NCBI RefSeq assembly: GCF_022376295.1
Contig: NZ_CP060140.1
Span: 62,001-126,000 of the forward strand
DNA length: 64,000 nt
Direction: 5' to 3'
Origin: Nodularia sphaerocarpa UHCC 0038
Lineage (GTDB): Bacteria > Cyanobacteriota > Cyanobacteriia > Cyanobacteriales > Nostocaceae
The translations under genes and the position numbers were made by a program. Positions 36,391 through 44,087 of this stretch are shown here, in pieces; position 1 is the stretch's first letter, and the number at the start of each line of letters is the position of its first letter. A model generated the notes under the pieces. That model made no database searches. It was not told the origin of the DNA and saw nothing but the letters and a program-made list of their open reading frames with translations.

Positions 36391-36680
36391 AATTAACTAT
36401 TTTTAGGTACTTATAGAAGCGATAATTAATTATTTTTAGGTGGTGAGAATTTATTTATCTCTATATATGGTGTAGTTTTTTTAGTCAATAAAAATCGATG
36501 AATGTAAAAACCTTTATAAAAAAGCAGCAGTGAGTAATTGCTGAAACAATTACTCACTGCTGCAATAATTCACAAGTTAGTAAATCTCAATTTAGTGCTT
36601 GGTAATCGAGGGTATGCCACAAAGCAAATCGAAATTTTTGAAAACATAGAACCGACGGTGTGCGGACATTTTTGAAAATA
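36388..36680 (-). repeat. Cassette repeat unit 1 (downstream of the 2-Cys secreted peptide gene)
   Basis: Contains two direct copies of a 22-bp element (36388-36409 and 36421-36441, 33-bp period), a strong terminator hairpin at 36524-36563, and a relic reading frame ending in a KH-stop peptide. The same parts recur in order at units 2-4. Here no intact gene is driven by the promoter-like half; the MFS relic occupies that place. Confidence 0.75.
36524..36563 (-). terminator. Terminator hairpin, unit 1
   Basis: Perfect 17-bp arms GCAGCAGTGAGTAATTG and CAATTACTCACTGCTGC with loop CTGAAA; on the minus strand it is followed by TTTTTTATAAAGG. Confidence 0.8.
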
Positions 36681-36723
36681 CGGTAGCCCCAAAATTGCCT
36701 TTTTTGTCGGAGAATAGTTTCAA

Positions 36724-37014
36724 CTAAGTATTAGCAATACAATGTCCATTCTGAATATGTGCCCAAACGTGGTTAACCCGATTAGGATCAAAACCTCCCC
36801 CTAGATCGCCTGTAGCCTTTAATTGCTGGAAAAGAGTTCTACAGTATCCATTACCTTCTGTTTGAGTCATTGATTTTATACGTTCATTATGGTGGAATGG
36901 ATGCTCGTGGGGAGCATAAGCTAGTGCAGGTACAGCAGCACTTACAGCTAAGGTTACACCAGCGAAAATTAAAGGCAGTTTGCTTTTGATTGATTGCTTA
37001 GAACTAGTAGACAT
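36724..37014 (-). CDS. Small secreted 2-Cys protein (cassette array)
   Basis: 96 aa with a Sec signal peptide (MSTSSKQSIKSKLPLIFAG, then VTLAVSAAVPALA, cleavage near residue 32). The leader is nearly identical to that of the gene at 38796-39059, whereas the mature part (YAPHEHPFHHNERIKSMTQT..., two Cys, His-rich) is unrelated to it. ATG 37014 with GGATAA upstream. It is flanked by cassette repeat unit 2 upstream and unit 1 downstream. No family recognised; an exported effector or bacteriocin-like role is only a possibility. Confidence 0.7.
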   Translation of the reverse strand: MSTSSKQSIKSKLPLIFAGVTLAVSAAVPALAYAPHEHPFHHNERIKSMTQTEGNGYCRTLFQQLKATGDLGGGFDPNRVNHVWAHIQNGHCIANT

Positions 37015-37026
37015 AATTTTATCCGT

Positions 37027-37400
37027 TTAAAAGTTGCTCTTTTTTGGAAATGCAAGGTTTAACTTGTTTGCTAACTCCTTCGCTCTTTCTTAATATCAAT
37101 ACTATTCTTTCTTAAGTGGTTTGATAATGAACTATTTTTAGGTACTTATAGAAGCGATAATTAATTATTTTTAGGTAGTGATAATTTATTTATCTCTATA
37201 TAAGCTGTACTTAATTCAGCCAAGATAAATGGATGAATGTGAAAGCCTTTATAAAACAACAGCAGTGAGCAACTGCCGAAACAATTACTCACTGCTGTAA
37301 TAATTCACAAGTTAATAAATCTCAAATTTAGTGCTTGATAATCGAGGCTATTTTGCCAATCAAATCGAAACTTTTGAAGATATCGAAGCAACGGTGCGTT
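37027..37400 (-). repeat. Cassette repeat unit 2 (between crystallin-CAP gene and 2-Cys peptide gene)
   Basis: In minus-strand order: relic peptide frame HRCFDIFKSFDLIGK..., hairpin 37260-37297, two direct 22-bp elements (37123-37177, 33-bp period), and a conserved 5'UTR with GGCAAGGTTTAACTTGTTTGC-like sequence (as its complement strand) leading to ATG 37014. Strongly similar to units 1, 3 and 4. Confidence 0.8.
37260..37297 (-). terminator. Terminator hairpin, unit 2
   Basis: CAGCAGTGAG pairs with CTCACTGCTG; the inner part (caactgccgaaacaatta) has decayed compared with unit 1. Confidence 0.7.
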
Positions 37401-37417
37401 TGCCCTGCTATCAAGCG

Positions 37418-38080
37418 TTACTGGGGTATGCCAAACACCTGAGTCCAGTAGTGTTTGTAGTTGACGCTACCCTGATCGTTTTCCAAAAAGTAGTAACCGA
37501 CCCCAAGCTCTCGAAACTGAGGATTGAGAATATTGGCACGATGTCCTGAGCTATTCATCCAGCTCTGCATAGCAGCCTCTGGCGTAGAGTTGCCTGCGCT
37601 AATGTTTTCTCCTACTCGTGAGTACTGATAACCTTCTGCTGTGACCCGTTCCACCATCTGTCGGTGATCGAAAAAGTCTTGCATTGCCATACTCTGGCTG
37701 TGTTTCTGTGCAGCAGCAGCCAGTTTGGAATTGAATGTGAGCGGAGGTAAACTAACCTTACCACGCTCCATGTTTGTCAGATCGAGGATTCTTTTCAGAA
37801 CACCATTATCTGACGGAGCAGGTGAGCCATCTTCTGCCACTTTTTTAAATGACGAGATAGTATCATTCATTTCATTGTTAAAGCTGGGATATTCACCTCG
37901 TCCAAGTCGGAAACTTCTTCCCTGAAAATTGGCATGTTCAAAAAAATCCCAAGTGCCGGAGTAAACTTTAATCGAGGATATTTTGTCGTTCCAAAAATCT
38001 CCAATATAAGAAGAGTTATAATCTATAGAACCTGATTTGCTCCCAGAGAAATTGGAATCTGTAAAGATTTCGACTGACAT
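37418..38080 (-). CDS. Beta/gamma-crystallin-like domain fused to CAP (SCP) domain
   Basis: 220 aa without an obvious signal peptide. Residues 1-80 (MSVEIFTDSNFSGSKSGSID... WDFFEHANFQGRSFRLGRGEY) form a beta/gamma-crystallin-type module, which usually binds calcium. Residues about 95-218 are a CAP/SCP domain: LTNMERGKVSLPPLTFNSKL, AAAAQKHSQSMAMQDFFDH, GENISAG, MQSWMNSSGHRANIL and GVGYYF with the usual His/Glu/His pocket residues. Such proteins are normally extracellular, so export by a non-Sec route is implied. It is 130 bp downstream of the LysM gene and probably cotranscribed with it. ATG 38080. Confidence 0.8.
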   Translation of the reverse strand: MSVEIFTDSNFSGSKSGSIDYNSSYIGDFWNDKISSIKVYSGTWDFFEHANFQGRSFRLGRGEYPSFNNEMNDTISSFKKVAEDGSPAPSDNGVLKRILDLTNMERGKVSLPPLTFNSKLAAAAQKHSQSMAMQDFFDHRQMVERVTAEGYQYSRVGENISAGNSTPEAAMQSWMNSSGHRANILNPQFRELGVGYYFLENDQGSVNYKHYWTQVFGIPQ

Positions 38081-38193
38081 AATTAACGCTCCAAGTTGTT
38101 TAGAAGTTGTTGACAGGAAAAGTTTTAATTAATAATCATAGTAATTAAATTTTAATTCCTAGATTATCAAACAATACGGTTCAGTTAAGGTTG

Positions 38194-38217
38194 ATAATTG
38201 AGAATATTCTCAATTAT
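38194..38217. repeat. 24-bp perfect palindrome overlapping the LysM gene stop
   Basis: The core ATTGAGAATATTCTCAAT extends three bases on each side as an exact palindrome. It includes the TGA stop (minus strand) of the LysM gene. Possible roles are attenuation or RNA stabilisation between the two genes. Confidence 0.6.
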
Positions 38218-38398
38218 TGTACGTAAGAATTTGAAGTTGTTGACCAATTTGTAAATTTTGTGGCTGAATATTACCGTTAGCAGCAGAGATTTTTGACCAC
38301 TGATTGCCATCACCATAGTAAGCTTGAGCTATATCAAATAATGTGTCTCCAGCTTCTAAGGTATGGGTTGTTGGAGGATTTCCTTGTTTTCTAGCCAT
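38210..38398 (-). CDS. Small LysM-domain protein
   Basis: 62 aa, essentially one LysM module: THTLEAGDTLFDIAQAYYGD then GNQWSKISAANGNI and LQIGQQLQI. LysM binds N-acetylglucosamine-containing polymers such as peptidoglycan. Start ATG 38398 (MARKQGNPPTTH); the in-frame extension to 38491 lies inside the conserved 5'UTR of cassette unit 3 and is rejected. No signal peptide. Probably an operon with the crystallin-CAP gene. Confidence 0.8.
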   Translation of the reverse strand: MARKQGNPPTTHTLEAGDTLFDIAQAYYGDGNQWSKISAANGNIQPQNLQIGQQLQILTYNN

Positions 38399-38399
38399 A

Positions 38400-38790
38400 A
38401 TTTTTTCTGTTTTGTAAATTAACGTGAGAGTTTTTGGGGAAAGGCAAGATTTAGCTTGTTTGCTAACCCCTTTGCTCTTTCTTAATATCAATACTATTCT
38501 TTCCTAATTGGTTTGATAATTAACTATTTTTCGGTACTTATAGAAGCGATAATTAATTATTTTTAGGTAGTGAGAATTTATTTATCTCTCTCTATATAAG
38601 CTGTAGTTAATTCAGTCAAGATAAATGGATGAATCTGAAATATTTTATAAAAAAGCAGCAGTGAGCAACTGCCGAAACAATTACTCACTGCTGTAATACT
38701 TTTTAATCAGGTAAATCTCAATTTTAGGGCTTTATAATCGGGCTTAGTTCGCAAATCAAATCGAAACTTTTGAAGATATCGAAAATTTAC
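38400..38790 (-). repeat. Cassette repeat unit 3 (between 5-Cys peptide gene and LysM gene)
   Basis: Same order as unit 2: relic frame FDIFKSFDLICELSPIIKP-stop, hairpin 38656-38693, two direct 22-bp elements (38515-38569) and conserved 5'UTR. The promoter-like half leads into the LysM gene. Confidence 0.8.
38656..38693 (-). terminator. Terminator hairpin, unit 3
   Basis: CAGCAGTGAG and CTCACTGCTG arms; loop region identical to that of unit 2. Confidence 0.7.
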
Positions 38791-38795
38791 ACTGC

Positions 38796-39059
38796 TTATT
38801 TCCTTTTTACAAAACACCCGCCTTGGTTACCGCAATCGGATATCCAGTTGTTGCACGCCCAGGCTGCATCCCCTTCAGTATGACCCCACCATATGTTTAC
38901 GCTGCCTGCTTTTATGTTGTTCTGGTGGTTGAGATAGCAGTCCCAGTTACTCTCAGCGCGCTGCGCTTGTGCAGGTACAGCAGCACTCACAGCTAAGGTT
39001 GCACCAGCAAAAATTAGAGCCAATTTGCTTTTCATAGATTGCTTAGAAGTAGTAGACAT
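38796..39059 (-). CDS. Small secreted 5-Cys protein (cassette array)
   Basis: 87 aa with signal peptide MSTTSKQSMKSKLALIFAG then ATLAVSAAVPAQA, matching the gene at 36724-37014 at about 28 of 32 residues. The mature chain (QRAESNWDCYLNHQNNIKAG ... CNNWISDCGNQGGCFVKRK) is unrelated to that gene's and has four or five cysteines, consistent with a disulfide-bonded exported peptide. AAAGGA precedes ATG 39059; the extension to 39101 is rejected. Function unknown. Confidence 0.7.
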   Translation of the reverse strand: MSTTSKQSMKSKLALIFAGATLAVSAAVPAQAQRAESNWDCYLNHQNNIKAGSVNIWWGHTEGDAAWACNNWISDCGNQGGCFVKRK

Positions 39060-39500
39060 AATTTTATCCTTTGAAAAATAGAGTTTTTTTTGGAAAGGCA
39101 AGGTTTAACTTATTTGCTAACCCCTTCGCTCTTTCTTAATATCAATATTATTCTTTTGTAATTGGATTGATAATTAACTATTTTTAGGTAAGAGTATAAT
39201 TAAGTGTTAAATATTTTTCGATTACTCTCATCAAACACTTGTAAGTCACAAATTTAGGACTGCTGTAAATATTCAAATAAAAAATACTAGATATGCAAAC
39301 TGCAAAATCTAGTATCAGATTGAGATAATATATTTTTTGTCTATATTAACTGTAATTTCTTTAGTCAGGATAAATGGATGAATGTGAAAACCTTTATAAA
39401 AAAGCAGCAGTGAGCGACTGCCGAAACAATTACTCACTGCTGCAAGAATTTATCACCTGGTAAATCTCAAATTTAGTGCTTGATAATTGAGGCAATATCA
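39060..39500 (-). repeat. Cassette repeat unit 4 (between 211-aa gene and 5-Cys peptide gene)
   Basis: Carries the conserved 5'UTR, a single copy of the 22-bp element (39169-39190), about 120 bp of unit-specific sequence including ATACTAGAT...ATCTAGTAT, and hairpin 39404-39443. The shared SIIKH-stop tail is here the true C-terminus of the 211-aa protein. Confidence 0.75.
39404..39443 (-). terminator. Terminator hairpin, unit 4
   Basis: GCAGCAGTGAG pairs with CTCACTGCTGC; lies just after the stop of the 211-aa gene on the minus strand, followed by TTTTTTATAAAGG. Confidence 0.75.
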
Positions 39501-40108
39501 TTGGGGTATTGGATATCACCAACCCAGACTGAGCCTACCCAGACTGCGTACAACGTATCACCGTCAGATGTTTGAGTTATGTGGTAGGCTGTTTTTTGAA
39601 GATTTTCCACTTCTTCGGGTGTCAATTCATCCATTTTTTCATAATGATCAACATCATCTATACGTAATTCCCATGTCATATCATGCAGATTGTAGTGATT
39701 TGAAGCATACTTTTCATAGGGAAATGGTTCGTATTGATTTTTTGGGATAGGAAAAACATTTTCGTACCAATCAATTCTTTCACCTATTCCTGCAACGACT
39801 TGTGAATGGGAAAAACGTGGATGAAACAACCAAATTTTTAAATAAAAAGGCTCTCCTCTTTCAATAAGTTGTTTTTTCCAATTGTGGTAAATTTCAAACA
39901 TCGCTGACAAGATTAAGCGTCTGTACCACAATGGCGGTGATGGTTTTCCAAGACTTGACCAAGGGTGAATCCAGATTTTTACATAATCATAGTTAGAATT
40001 ACTTAAACTCACGTTGAAATTTTGGTGTTTCCATTTTTGAATGTGTCTAATCCGTCTTTTCCAACCTCTAATCTTCTTTTTATTTTTAGACCTGCACATA
40101 TTGGCCAT
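39473..40108 (-). CDS. Unknown 211-aa protein (first gene of the cassette array)
   Basis: Not recognised. Residues 1-30 are very basic (MANMCRSKNKKKIRGWKRRI); the rest is rich in Trp, Tyr and His (KIWIHPWSSLGKP, FYLKIWLFHPRFSHSQVV) with an acidic region near 145-170. No signal peptide or membrane segment. Its final residues DIASIIKH match the relic peptide encoded after the other cassette genes, so its 3' end is the family tail. GGAGGAAG precedes ATG 40108. A nucleic-acid-binding or RNase-type role is conceivable from the charge but unsupported. Confidence 0.65.
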   Translation of the reverse strand: MANMCRSKNKKKIRGWKRRIRHIQKWKHQNFNVSLSNSNYDYVKIWIHPWSSLGKPSPPLWYRRLILSAMFEIYHNWKKQLIERGEPFYLKIWLFHPRFSHSQVVAGIGERIDWYENVFPIPKNQYEPFPYEKYASNHYNLHDMTWELRIDDVDHYEKMDELTPEEVENLQKTAYHITQTSDGDTLYAVWVGSVWVGDIQYPNDIASIIKH

Positions 40109-40699
40109 AACTTCCTCCGTTATCGATTGGTATTGTCACACTAATTGCATTCATTAATCGAATGCGGGGTACTATTCCACACACCAAACAATCTGAATAT
40201 TTCTTGTTTTATTCTGCTAAGACATCATGTAAAAATAAGTTGTACAATTTTTATCTGAAATATATTGTGAATCTATCTTCTCTATAAAAATTGTTCAGGT
40301 TATTCTTACACAAATACTAAGAGTGATGATTTATGCACTGTAAATATGTATCTAACATTTATCAGTCTGCTTACAATAGAAACACCATATAACAATTCTG
40401 ATAACTGTTCACTGATTTATAGGTGTTATCAAAATCAGCTTATGCAGTATTTTTCTGAGAGGTGGTTTTATAGTGATTCTCAGTTGTGTGCCATACACTC
40501 TGCAAGGGAAAAGAGAGTAGCGGCTAGAGTGGTGAATGCTATTAAAGCCGCAAAATTACCTTGACTCACCACTAACCTCTAACCCCTGACATCAACCAGA
40601 TGTACCTGACTAAAATGAGAAATGCTATATGACACTGCATAAGTTGAAACATCTTGTTTGTATTTATGACTGAGCCAAAAATTCATATTGTCAAAAACT
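40109..40699. other. Intergenic region with one doubtful small ORF
   Basis: Nothing clearly coding. A plus-strand frame 40442-40564 (41 aa, ending REKRVAARVVNAIKAAKLP) is faintly protein-like but unsupported by a ribosome site or known family. Confidence 0.35.
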
Positions 40700-40936
40700 A
40701 TGCAAGCTAATTTGATCCGAGCTTTTACCCCTCTACTTTTAGCCACTATTGGTGGAGCGATTGGGGTCGCGGTTCTCTTTTTACCTAAAGATGCTGACCC
40801 CGTGAAATGGTCGGCGGGAATGGGATTAGCCGGAACAGCCATAGCAGCAGCCGCCGGTCTAGCTCAACCCAGCAACAATAAATACCCTGGAACGGTGGAA
40901 GAAGCGACGAAAATGGAGAAGAATACCCAAGATTGA
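40700..40936 (+). CDS. Small membrane protein (78 aa), unknown
   Basis: Starts MQANLIRAFTPLLLATIGGA, with two hydrophobic helices (about 8-31 and 43-60) around FLPKDADPVKWSAG, then a polar tail (QPSNNKYPGTVEEATKMEKN). A holin-like topology but no phage genes nearby. ATG 40700; an in-frame TTG at 40688 is possible. Confidence 0.6.
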   Translation: MQANLIRAFTPLLLATIGGAIGVAVLFLPKDADPVKWSAGMGLAGTAIAAAAGLAQPSNNKYPGTVEEATKMEKNTQD

Positions 40937-41145
40937 GTTAATAACCCATGACAACGGGGGAGACAGAACCGATCAAAGTGTAGATAAGCCCAATGACGAA
41001 AATTCAACCGATATGAAAGACTGACAGGATCAGAGCTAGCCAAAAAACTGCAATTTAGCTGCATATGTTCAAAATGCTGACATTTAGTTATTTAATGCAA
41101 GTATATGACTCAAAATTTCAGCAAATGTGAGGCAAAGCAGTAAAT

Positions 41146-42609
41146 ATGAATGCTGCATCAATATCAAGGTACTGGACGATTTGGCGAATTAATCTCACTA
41201 ATCAACAAGTAGGATACAAACAGTGTGACCTGTCTCAAGCACGGGATTTTTTCCAGCAACAAGTTGATGATTGCCAAAATGATGACATCCAATCTATCCT
41301 GCTAGGGAATTTTTATGGGAATGATCTGGCGGAGAAGGATTTGATCAATTGTGGACTAGCTGGTTTGTGTCTGCGGTGCTATGTTTCCTACCCGATTCTA
41401 AAAGCCTGTCAAAAAATTGATAGTCTCTTCAGTGGTGAAAAATCTTTCAGCTATCAAGATTTATTAAGTTGTGTACTAGATGATGATGGCAACAAATTAG
41501 TTATTTTGGATAGCGATCGCAAAACTCAATTAGTCCTAGATGAGCATGGTGTTCCTCAGACAACAACTTATAAATTGTTTACAGTGGAAGTCTTACGCAA
41601 ATTTAACCATGACTCTCAATCAAGTATGAGTCTAGATAATTGGACGTACTTGCAAACTAAACAAAATCCAGAACTGAGAAAGTTTTTATCAGAATTTGGT
41701 TTTCAGGATCATAGTGATTGGTCATTATTAAACCGAGTTAGATCCAAGCAACTACAAATTTTAACTCAGCGATCGCGCCAACTAATAACGGTATTTCATG
41801 CTGTTTATCGACGAGATAGACGTGAAAAAAGACAGATAGAAGTGGGAAAATGTCCAGACCCGACTATTTCCCAGTTGCAGGAAATGCTGATGCGCTTGCA
41901 AGAACATGACATCATAATCAAGACTACAGATGAGTTGAAGCAAGAACTCAAACAAGTAGGAACCCAACTGCGACAATATGACGTTTGGAGTTACAGAGAA
42001 CCTCTAGAAATTCCAGATCAGGATACTGGGATATATAAACCCAGAAAAGATTTACCCACAGTTTCTTACGATGAATCGCATTTAGAAGAACAGGAAATAA
42101 TAGAATTTCTACATCAACAATTTAAATTAATTTTGTCTGATGCGATCGCACAACAAATTAGTAAGACAATTGCCAAGCTAAAAAACAGTAGAAGTTATGC
42201 TCCGCTAGCTCATAAGTATCTTCCTGGTTTACAACTATATTACTGTGATTGTAAGCCTTTGAAGGACATTGTAGAGGTTTTGGCGATGACAAGTTGGGAT
42301 CAAACACGACGAATATTAAATCCTGGTCAACTGTTGAGTAAGGTACGTACATTAACGGTGCAGAAACTTCTCGATACTGTTTTAGAAAAAGCTCATACTA
42401 AAGGTTTAACCTCAATTCCTCCTGAACCCGAATATCTGAAAACTTTGGCTGAACAAATAGAAAATTTTGTCGATGTAGAAGTATTTATAGAAGCAGGAGA
42501 AGAAATTAGAGCCAGCAAAAACCGTTCCCTTGATAGTTTATATGCTCAAAAACTTCGGAATTACTTACAAACCCAAGCTAGGCAAAATCAGGTTTTTAGC
42601 TCTAACTGA
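41146..42609 (+). CDS. Conserved unknown protein paired with DUF1822
   Basis: 487 aa, soluble. Recognisable stretches are WTIWRINLTNQQVG, LAGLCLRCYVSYPILKAC, SMSLDNWTYLQTKQNPEL, FHAVYRRDRREKRQ, CPDPTISQLQEMLMRLQE and WSYREPLEIPD, which I associate with a cyanobacterial family that precedes DUF1822 genes; a distant sigma-factor-like character has been suspected for such proteins but I cannot show it. ATG 41146. The next gene follows 106 bp later on the same strand. Confidence 0.55.
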   Translation: MNAASISRYWTIWRINLTNQQVGYKQCDLSQARDFFQQQVDDCQNDDIQSILLGNFYGNDLAEKDLINCGLAGLCLRCYVSYPILKACQKIDSLFSGEKSFSYQDLLSCVLDDDGNKLVILDSDRKTQLVLDEHGVPQTTTYKLFTVEVLRKFNHDSQSSMSLDNWTYLQTKQNPELRKFLSEFGFQDHSDWSLLNRVRSKQLQILTQRSRQLITVFHAVYRRDRREKRQIEVGKCPDPTISQLQEMLMRLQEHDIIIKTTDELKQELKQVGTQLRQYDVWSYREPLEIPDQDTGIYKPRKDLPTVSYDESHLEEQEIIEFLHQQFKLILSDAIAQQISKTIAKLKNSRSYAPLAHKYLPGLQLYYCDCKPLKDIVEVLAMTSWDQTRRILNPGQLLSKVRTLTVQKLLDTVLEKAHTKGLTSIPPEPEYLKTLAEQIENFVDVEVFIEAGEEIRASKNRSLDSLYAQKLRNYLQTQARQNQVFSSN

Positions 42610-42715
42610 ACTGTATTGGTCTTCAAATCGATAATTTTGTGCTTCATACAAACAAAAACTGCTGTATTTTCTGTCGCATAGATATTTAATTCAATTTAAA
42701 TTGAGGAGAAAAATA

Positions 42716-43762
42716 ATGATTAATAATCATGATAATACCAATGAATTGAGACTATTATTACCAGAATTAATTTGGTTAGAACCAGAACATTTTGATTCAG
42801 CAAGAAACGTCAGTCAGCAGGTAGTTGGTGAATTAAAACAGTGGGAAACATATTTAAATGCACTAGCATCACTAGGATTTGCTAAATGGCTCAAAGAACA
42901 CCTACCAGATCAACCCATCAATCGAAATAATCAGATTATTGATACTTTTACTCATATCCAAGTAGGTGAATTTAAATTTTGTTTAATTGTTACTGAAAAT
43001 CTACTAGATGAATTAATAAACATACCTGAAGATAATATTATTAAGCCGGAAGCCTTCGCTCATTTATATGTCGTCATTGAAATATTAGAAGAGCAAGCAG
43101 AACTGAGTATTCGAGGTATTTTACGTTACGACCAACTCGTTGATTATCAAGATAAGATGAGTTTAAAGCCAAGGAATAGTTATTATCAACTACCACTAGC
43201 AGAATTTGATCCAGAGCCAAATCATATTTTATTTTACTGCCGTTTTTTAGATGCTAATGCGATTTCCTTACCTGTGTTAACGACTGTCAACAAGGAAGAT
43301 AATTCAATGCAATCTTTGCCTCACACTAAAACTAAATTGAGCAAATGGTTGCGGGGGATTTTCCTCGATGAATGGCAGTCAATTGCTGCACTGATTAATC
43401 TTGATACTAATTTAGCTTTGAATACCAGAAATAATGCTGATAGTATCAAACGAGGTAAAATTATTAACTTAGGAATGCAACTTGGTAACTATCCTGTTCT
43501 CATGTTGGTAAATATTAAAGAAGAGGCTGAAGAAAAATTGCGTGTATTAATCCAGTTGCATCCAAGGGGAGAAACAAAATTTTTACAGCCTAATCTCAAG
43601 CTAACTTTACTATCAAAAGCCGGAAAATCGCTGTGTGAAGTTATCTCTAGAAGTCAAGATAGTTACATTCAAATTAATCCTTTTCAAGGAGAAACAGGTA
43701 AACAGTTTAGTATTGAGGTCAGCTTAGACAATATCACAATTAAAGAAGATTTTGAATTATAG
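42716..43762 (+). CDS. DUF1822 family protein
   Basis: 348 aa. LLPELIWLEPEHFDSARN opens it; NALASLGFAKWLKEHLPD is the conserved early motif, and LGMQLGNYPVLMLVNIKEEAEEKLRVLIQLHPRG marks the beta-rich C-terminal part. Function unknown. In related genomes such genes lie in operons with CHAT or CHASE2 proteins; here the pair ends without one. GAGGAG precedes ATG 42716; the TTG at 42701 lies within that ribosome site and is rejected. Confidence 0.75.
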   Translation: MINNHDNTNELRLLLPELIWLEPEHFDSARNVSQQVVGELKQWETYLNALASLGFAKWLKEHLPDQPINRNNQIIDTFTHIQVGEFKFCLIVTENLLDELINIPEDNIIKPEAFAHLYVVIEILEEQAELSIRGILRYDQLVDYQDKMSLKPRNSYYQLPLAEFDPEPNHILFYCRFLDANAISLPVLTTVNKEDNSMQSLPHTKTKLSKWLRGIFLDEWQSIAALINLDTNLALNTRNNADSIKRGKIINLGMQLGNYPVLMLVNIKEEAEEKLRVLIQLHPRGETKFLQPNLKLTLLSKAGKSLCEVISRSQDSYIQINPFQGETGKQFSIEVSLDNITIKEDFEL

Positions 43763-43784
43763 CATTTCCTAGTCTAATAAAGTA

Positions 43785-44030
43785 CAAAATTATCTGCGTT
43801 TATCTGCGTCCATCTGCGTTTAATTATTACTGCTTGCACCTCATTTGAATGGGAATTGCTATATAGGATAAATTGACTCGCTTCGGTTTTCTCCAAACCA
43901 TCGAGTTCGATAGCTTGGATGACCTTTTGACGGAGGTCGTAACTGTAGGGACTACTTGTAGTTGATGCTTAAATTACCTTGGCGGTTGCTATACCTCTGC
44001 GTTAACCTCCGCGCCCCTCTGCGTTTAAAA
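43785..44030. repeat. Dispersed tctgcgt-type repeats
   Basis: TTATCTGCGTTTATCTGCGT followed by CCATCTGCGT at about 43790-43822, and a cctctgcg/cctccgcg set at 43993-44027. They are complement-strand relatives of the repeats at 2029 and 22050. No gene lies between DUF1822 and tkt. Confidence 0.6.
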
Positions 44031-44087
44031 AAAAGGGCAGACCTTTCAGCCCACCCCACAAAACTTAAGAGAAAATTTCGTTGCTAA

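Noticed and set aside
36388..39500. Four repeated units as a CRISPR or integron attC array
   Set aside because: Units are 300-440 bp with whole genes between them; no integrase, no attC-like R/L boxes, and the intervening sequences are full genes with their own ribosome sites.
40346..40564. 72-aa plus-strand ORF
   Set aside because: Only its last 40 residues look protein-like, and no ribosome site or family supports it; kept only as a note in the intergenic entry.
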